Assembly: GCA_008360975.2 (NCBI GenBank)
Contig: CM039193.1
Span: 15,614,501-15,678,500 of the forward strand
DNA from: Lichenostomus cassidix
Taxonomy: Eukaryota > Chordata > Aves > Passeriformes > Meliphagidae
Length of the DNA stretch: 64,000 bases
Direction: 5' to 3'
Position 1 is the stretch's first letter; each line of letters starts with the position of its first letter. The notes below the pieces were generated by a model, which did not search any database, was not told the origin of the DNA, and saw only the letters and a program-made list of their open reading frames with translations. The position numbers and the translations under genes were made by a program. Of this stretch, positions 60,456 through 64,000 are shown in pieces.

Positions 60456-61912
60456 ATGCTGAGTGACTATGCATTCATTGCACACACAACTGCCTGCTTA
60501 AAGAGATAGTGATGAGAGATCCCCACACAGCATCTAACACAGCATCGGCATTTGTTAGGAGATTAGTGTCGGGAGGGAGAAATACCCAATTAAAGAGGTA
60601 TTACTCTGTCATTGGGGGATTGGGAGTAAGTAGCAATAATCGTGCCAGCCACTGCCACAATAACAGTGCTGTGAAGGAAAAAAATGGAATGTAAAAGAGT
60701 TTGAAGAAGAAAGAGAAAAGCAGAGCATATTCACAGGTTTGGAACTGTGGCAATGAAATAGCTCCAAAGAAGATAACCAGCTCAGACTCTAATTTAAAAA
60801 TGTATGGGATCAGGACAAAAAGCAGTCTACATAGCAAAATGGCAAGTAGATCCTTCAAGGTCCATGTGTTCCTGTCCAGCTGGGAGAGTTACAGCACAAA
60901 GAGTGACTGCAGGGTGGTAGAAGCTGGTGCTCAGAGCAGGCTATTGGTGCATTTATACTGCCACAGCACAGACTGCTTGAGACATAAGAACATGAGAGCA
61001 TGAGGAATTGGTTCCTGGAGCAGAGCACTGGGCCATCTGGTCAAGTGTTCTGTCTCCCCCACAGTCAAAGCACATACTCTTCAGGGAGAACCTGGGAGCT
61101 GTGGCACTTCCTGCTCTTTCCCTCCACATTCAGAAATGCTGGTTCAGCAATGCTAATGAATACATCTCTGCCCTATTTTCAGTAGCCACTTGTAGATCTG
61201 TTCTTGAATTTGTCTAATAACTATTGAACCTGATGGTATCACATTTCTCCTTTGCAGGCTGGCTGATGACTTTTATTAAAAAAAAATTTTAAAAAAGGAA
61301 GGATTAAGAAGAGGATCTATGTCTAGAGCAGTAGCTTCATGCTTGGAAAACTCTGACTCCATTTCCTGCTATGTTCTAGGCAAGGTTCTGAAATTGAGGC
61401 TTTTGGGTTCTTAAAGATGATGACTTTCAGAAACAAACATATCTAATTCCCATTGATATCAATCAAAAGGAAATAGACTCCCCGGGGCTTTTCAATTCAG
61501 CGATTTGAATTGCAGTTATGCATTTCATGGTTTGAAAAGTGTATTAGCCAACTCTGCATCCCTAAATTTCTTAAGGACCTTTAAAAACTTGCCTTTAGTC
61601 CTTGTGCCCTAACCTCCAAGTTCTAAGGAGAAGGCTAGAGCTGCCCATCTCAGAGAGGTGTGATAAGGAGAAACACCTCAGAGACCGTGAAGGGTTCATC
61701 TGCTAAGGCCAAGGAACGGTCTAATGAAGATCAAGAACTGTCAGAGGTTCACATTTGCCAGGGGCACTCTGCTGAGGATCAGCCAGTGAAATGACCTTTC
61801 CACACTCACAGAGAAGCTCTGCACACACGACAGTGCAACCATGGTGTAGTTGGAGGGGAATGGAGGTGTGGAGGTGAACAGTGAAATATAGCTGCAGGGA
61901 TGCTGCAGACAA

Positions 61913-61944
61913 CTCTCCCTCTCTCCCTCTTTCTCTCTCTCTCT
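61913..61944. repeat. TC-rich microsatellite
   Basis: A 32-base CTCTCCCTCTC run passing into CTTTCTCTCTCTCTCTC. Confidence 0.85.
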
Positions 61945-62504
61945 GAGTCTCAAATGCTCCCTAGCTAAAGGGAGTGCATGAGTGCTATATGGTCTTTACA
62001 AATTTCTCCAAGACCCACATCAGCTCTGGTGTTAGTGCCAGCTGACCTGAGACTGCTGAGGTGGAATGGATGCCAGTGGCAGAAGGCTACCATGCTAGTG
62101 AAGGTAACTCCATATCCTCAGGTGACAACAGATGTCACAAAACTTGTCACCAACTAGAACAACCCTGTTCACACATGCTTGCTGTGGAACCTGTCAGGGA
62201 GACACTGCCTGTGCAGTGGCAGAAGCTCCTGTTGGATTTCCCTCTGATTGCCCCTTCCAAAGGCGCAGGCATTTGTCCTGCTTGCTTGCTTTATCACTTG
62301 CTGTTCTATCTTCTAACCATTCCAACTGCCCATCTGCTTTCGAGTTGCTCATCAGTTTTCTTGCCTAGGAATGTGAAACAGCAAGAGCACTTCACGCACT
62401 GAAGTAATTTTTCTGTAATGGATAAAGAACCACTGCAGCCAGGTACTCTATTTCCAGCTTAGAACACAAACTCAGCATCCCATTGCTGTTACTGTAAGCA
62501 CCAA

Positions 62505-62565
62505 TCTCTGCAGATGAGCAAACTGAGAGTGACTTGGATATAGGGATTTGCCTTTCAGGGAGCAT
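62505..62565 (-). repeat. possible MIR-type SINE fragment
   Basis: CTCTGCAGATGAGCAAACTG followed by AGAGTGACTTGG and GGGATTTGCC on the plus strand resembles the reversed MIR core (TTTTACAGATGAGGAAACTG, AAGTGACTTGCCC). It is short and its flanks do not continue the match. Confidence 0.35.
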
Positions 62566-63112
62566 ACGGTATTGGTTAAGGCAGCATAACCCACAGACCA
62601 GAACACTCCTATGGGATGAGTGATACACTTTTGGCTTGCCAGATGCTGGGTGAATCTGGGCCAAGTTGCTGAGCAAGCGATAGTTTTTCACTTTTGTCTT
62701 CCCAGCAGGTTTCAGTGCTAACTGGTTTAAACAACTCGGTGCCCTTAGACTCAGGCAGATCTGATGACTGAATAGAAATGCAACTGACGTGTAACTGTGT
62801 ATCAGAAAAAGCCCTTCTGCTAATGCTGCCGTACAGGTGATTCCCCTTTTGACCTGGGCACCTGGGACTCTGGTTTTGTATCTAAAGGAGGTGTTTGTGA
62901 TTCAACTATTAATAGTATCCACTTCTAGTGCCCTTCTTTGTGGCGGCATTTAATCCTTAGAAGCATCATGGAGCCATCCTGCTGCTGCAGCCCATCCATC
63001 AGAGTGACTGCGGATCCAGAGAATTATTGGAATGGCTGAACATCATCCAGAAAAGGTCCTGTCCCGAGGGCAAGCTCTGTGATCCAGAGTGTTTTGCTGC
63101 GGTGCAAAGCAT

Positions 63113-63544
63113 GGTTCGGGCACAGCAGCCCCAGCTCCCTCCCCTCCCGGCCGCTGCCGGCACGGCTCGGGCACAGCAGCCCGATGCTCCCTCCCCTGCA
63201 GGCCGCTCCGGGCACAGCGATCCCGCGTGGTTCGGGCACAGAAGCTCCACGCTCCCTCCCCTCCCCTCCCCTCCCGGCCGCTGTCGGCACGGCTCGGGCA
63301 CAGCAGCCCCAGCTCCCTCCCCTCCCGGCACGATTTGGGCACAGCAGCCCCACGCTCCCTCCCCTGCAGGCCGCTCCCGGCACGGCTCGGGCACAGCAGC
63401 CGCAGCCCCAGCTCCCTCCCCTGCAGGCCGCTGCCGGCACGGTTCGGGCACAGCAGCCCGAAGCTCCCTCCCCTCCCGGCCGCCGCACGGCACGGTTCGG
63501 GCACAGCAGCCCCAGCTCCCTCCCCTCCCGGCCGCTCCCCACAC
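63113..63544. repeat. GC-rich minisatellite of about 51 bp, eight copies
   Basis: Copies begin at 63113, 63164, 63229, 63291, 63332, 63384, 63441 and 63494, with lengths 51, 65, 62, 41, 52, 57, 53 and 51. Most begin GGYTCGGGCACAGCAGCC and all contain CTCCCTCCCCT. Two unit types occur: one with CTCCCGG after that (copies 1, 3, 4, 7, 8) and one with CTGCAGG (copies 2, 5, 6). Copy 3 has extra CTCCC units and copy 2 carries a 13-base tail. In copies 1, 3, 4, 7 and 8 the C-runs form a canonical G-quadruplex motif on the minus strand. All six reading frames stay largely open, because GC-rich repeats lack stops, so the long frames here are not genes. Confidence 0.95.
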
Positions 63545-63673
63545 GGCGCTGCCCCACCCCGCCGCACGTGCCCGCGCTGGCCCTTTAAACGTGCCCCATC
63601 GCCGGCTAGGCCCAGGCCTCTGGGAGCCATTTGGCGACTCGCTTCCGGATCGCTCTGTGCCCTTCCTGTGCTG
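63545..63673 (+). promoter_or_regulatory. putative core promoter and noncoding first exon
   Basis: Just after the minisatellite lie a CACGTG E-box (63565-63570), a TTTAAA box (63584-63589), a YY1-like GCCATTTGG (63626-63634) and an ETS/GABP-like GCTTCCGGA (63641-63649). CCTTCCTGTGCTG is then followed by GTAAGC at 63674, a good 5' splice site; the CTG before it is weaker than CAG. From 63600 to 63673 there is no ATG, so a 5'-UTR or noncoding RNA exon is implied. Transcription would start somewhere around 63600-63660, not resolvable by eye. The gene lies beyond the window and cannot be named. A minus-strand promoter is the alternative. Confidence 0.45.
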
Positions 63674-64000
63674 GTAAGCGACTTTAGCTGCTCTAATATC
63701 CTGCGTCTACTCGTCCTGAAAGAGTTGGTGTTTTGTTTCCCTGGTGGTTTTTGTGTTTTTGGCGTGCGCCAGAAACAATATCAAACAAAGAAAGGGCTGT
63801 GGAAAGGGAAGCTCTAAGGGCCCCAGCATGTAGTTCTCTGCCTTGAGGTGATGGAGGGTTTGCTAAGAGACATGTGCTTTAACCTAACATGTCTCCTGGG
63901 ATTTGAGGGTTCTGGTTAATATTAAAAGGATTATTTTCGCAAAATATCTGCCCTGTGCCCTGATTTAAGTGAAAAAACTTCTGTAAAACCCCAATACTTG
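63674..64000 (+). other. putative start of intron 1
   Basis: After GTAAGCG the sequence turns T-rich (TTTTGTTTCC, TTTTTGTGTTTTTGG), as first introns downstream of CpG islands often do. A near-palindrome TGGCGTGCGCCA lies at 63760-63771, with NRF1-like character. No further exon is seen before the window ends. Confidence 0.35.

Larger units (their letters stand above)
60456..63059. other. noncoding stretch, no gene seen
   Basis: No supported gene. A TC-rich microsatellite lies at 61913-61944. A MIR-like word, CTCTGCAGATGAGCAAACTG, lies at about 62507-62526. Composition stays ordinary until the CpG island begins. Confidence 0.55.
63060..63720. promoter_or_regulatory. CpG island
   Basis: G+C and CpG frequency rise abruptly from about 63060 and fall again after about 63720, in contrast with the CpG-poor 63 kb before it. 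The first two thirds is a C-rich minisatellite and the remainder unique promoter-like sequence. CpG islands of this kind usually mark gene starts in vertebrates. Methylation state is unknown. Confidence 0.8.

Noticed and set aside
62999..63817. Long overlapping open frames on both strands (up to about 240 codons), with repeated CARAVP/GREGREL-like or SLPSRPLPA-like peptides
   Set aside because: They are produced by the GC-rich minisatellite, which lacks stop codons in every frame. Copy lengths are not multiples of three, so no single frame repeats consistently, and frames on opposite strands are equally open.
1..64000. tRNA, snRNA, snoRNA, rRNA or familiar microRNA genes; CRISPR arrays; complete LTR elements
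   Set aside because: None of the recognisable sequence hallmarks (B box in a cloverleaf, U6 or 7SK starts, known miRNA cores, regularly spaced CRISPR repeats, paired LTRs) was found by reading both strands.

Overview
The window reads as nuclear DNA of an amniote, most likely a bird. The clues are a stub resembling the 3' end of a CR1 LINE (about 37362-37418), old MIR-type SINE fragments, palindromic dispersed repeats of a kind I associate with sauropsid genomes, low interspersed-repeat density, moderate GC through most of the window, and one sharply CpG-rich stretch. Species and chromosome cannot be read from the sequence. Everything here was judged by eye; no alignment or search was run.

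No protein-coding gene can be supported between 1 and about 63540. Most open frames are under about 130 codons and the longest outside the GC-rich end is about 150. None resembles a family I know. This stretch is intergenic DNA or part of very long introns. It holds decayed MIR and CR1 pieces, four possible palindromic amniote repeats, short microsatellites, a 14-bp minisatellite (53084-53167), a 93-bp-period imperfect duplication (60312-60455), pyrimidine- or purine-biased stretches, and several AT-rich segments dense in homeobox/POU-like motifs that look like candidate conserved noncoding elements (about 4385-4910, 14590-14990, 35540-35880, 43860-44060 and 44310-44560).

The last kilobase differs. 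From about 63060 the DNA becomes a CpG island. It opens with eight copies of a roughly 51-bp C-rich minisatellite (63113-63544). Directly after this lie an E-box, a TTTAAA box, an ETS-like site and a consensus-like 5' splice site (exon end 63673, intron GT at 63674), followed by T-rich sequence. I read this as the promoter and noncoding first exon of a plus-strand gene whose body lies beyond the window. The minisatellite carries a canonical G-quadruplex motif on the minus strand in five of its eight copies, which is the most noteworthy structure here. No operon-like or multi-gene system is visible.
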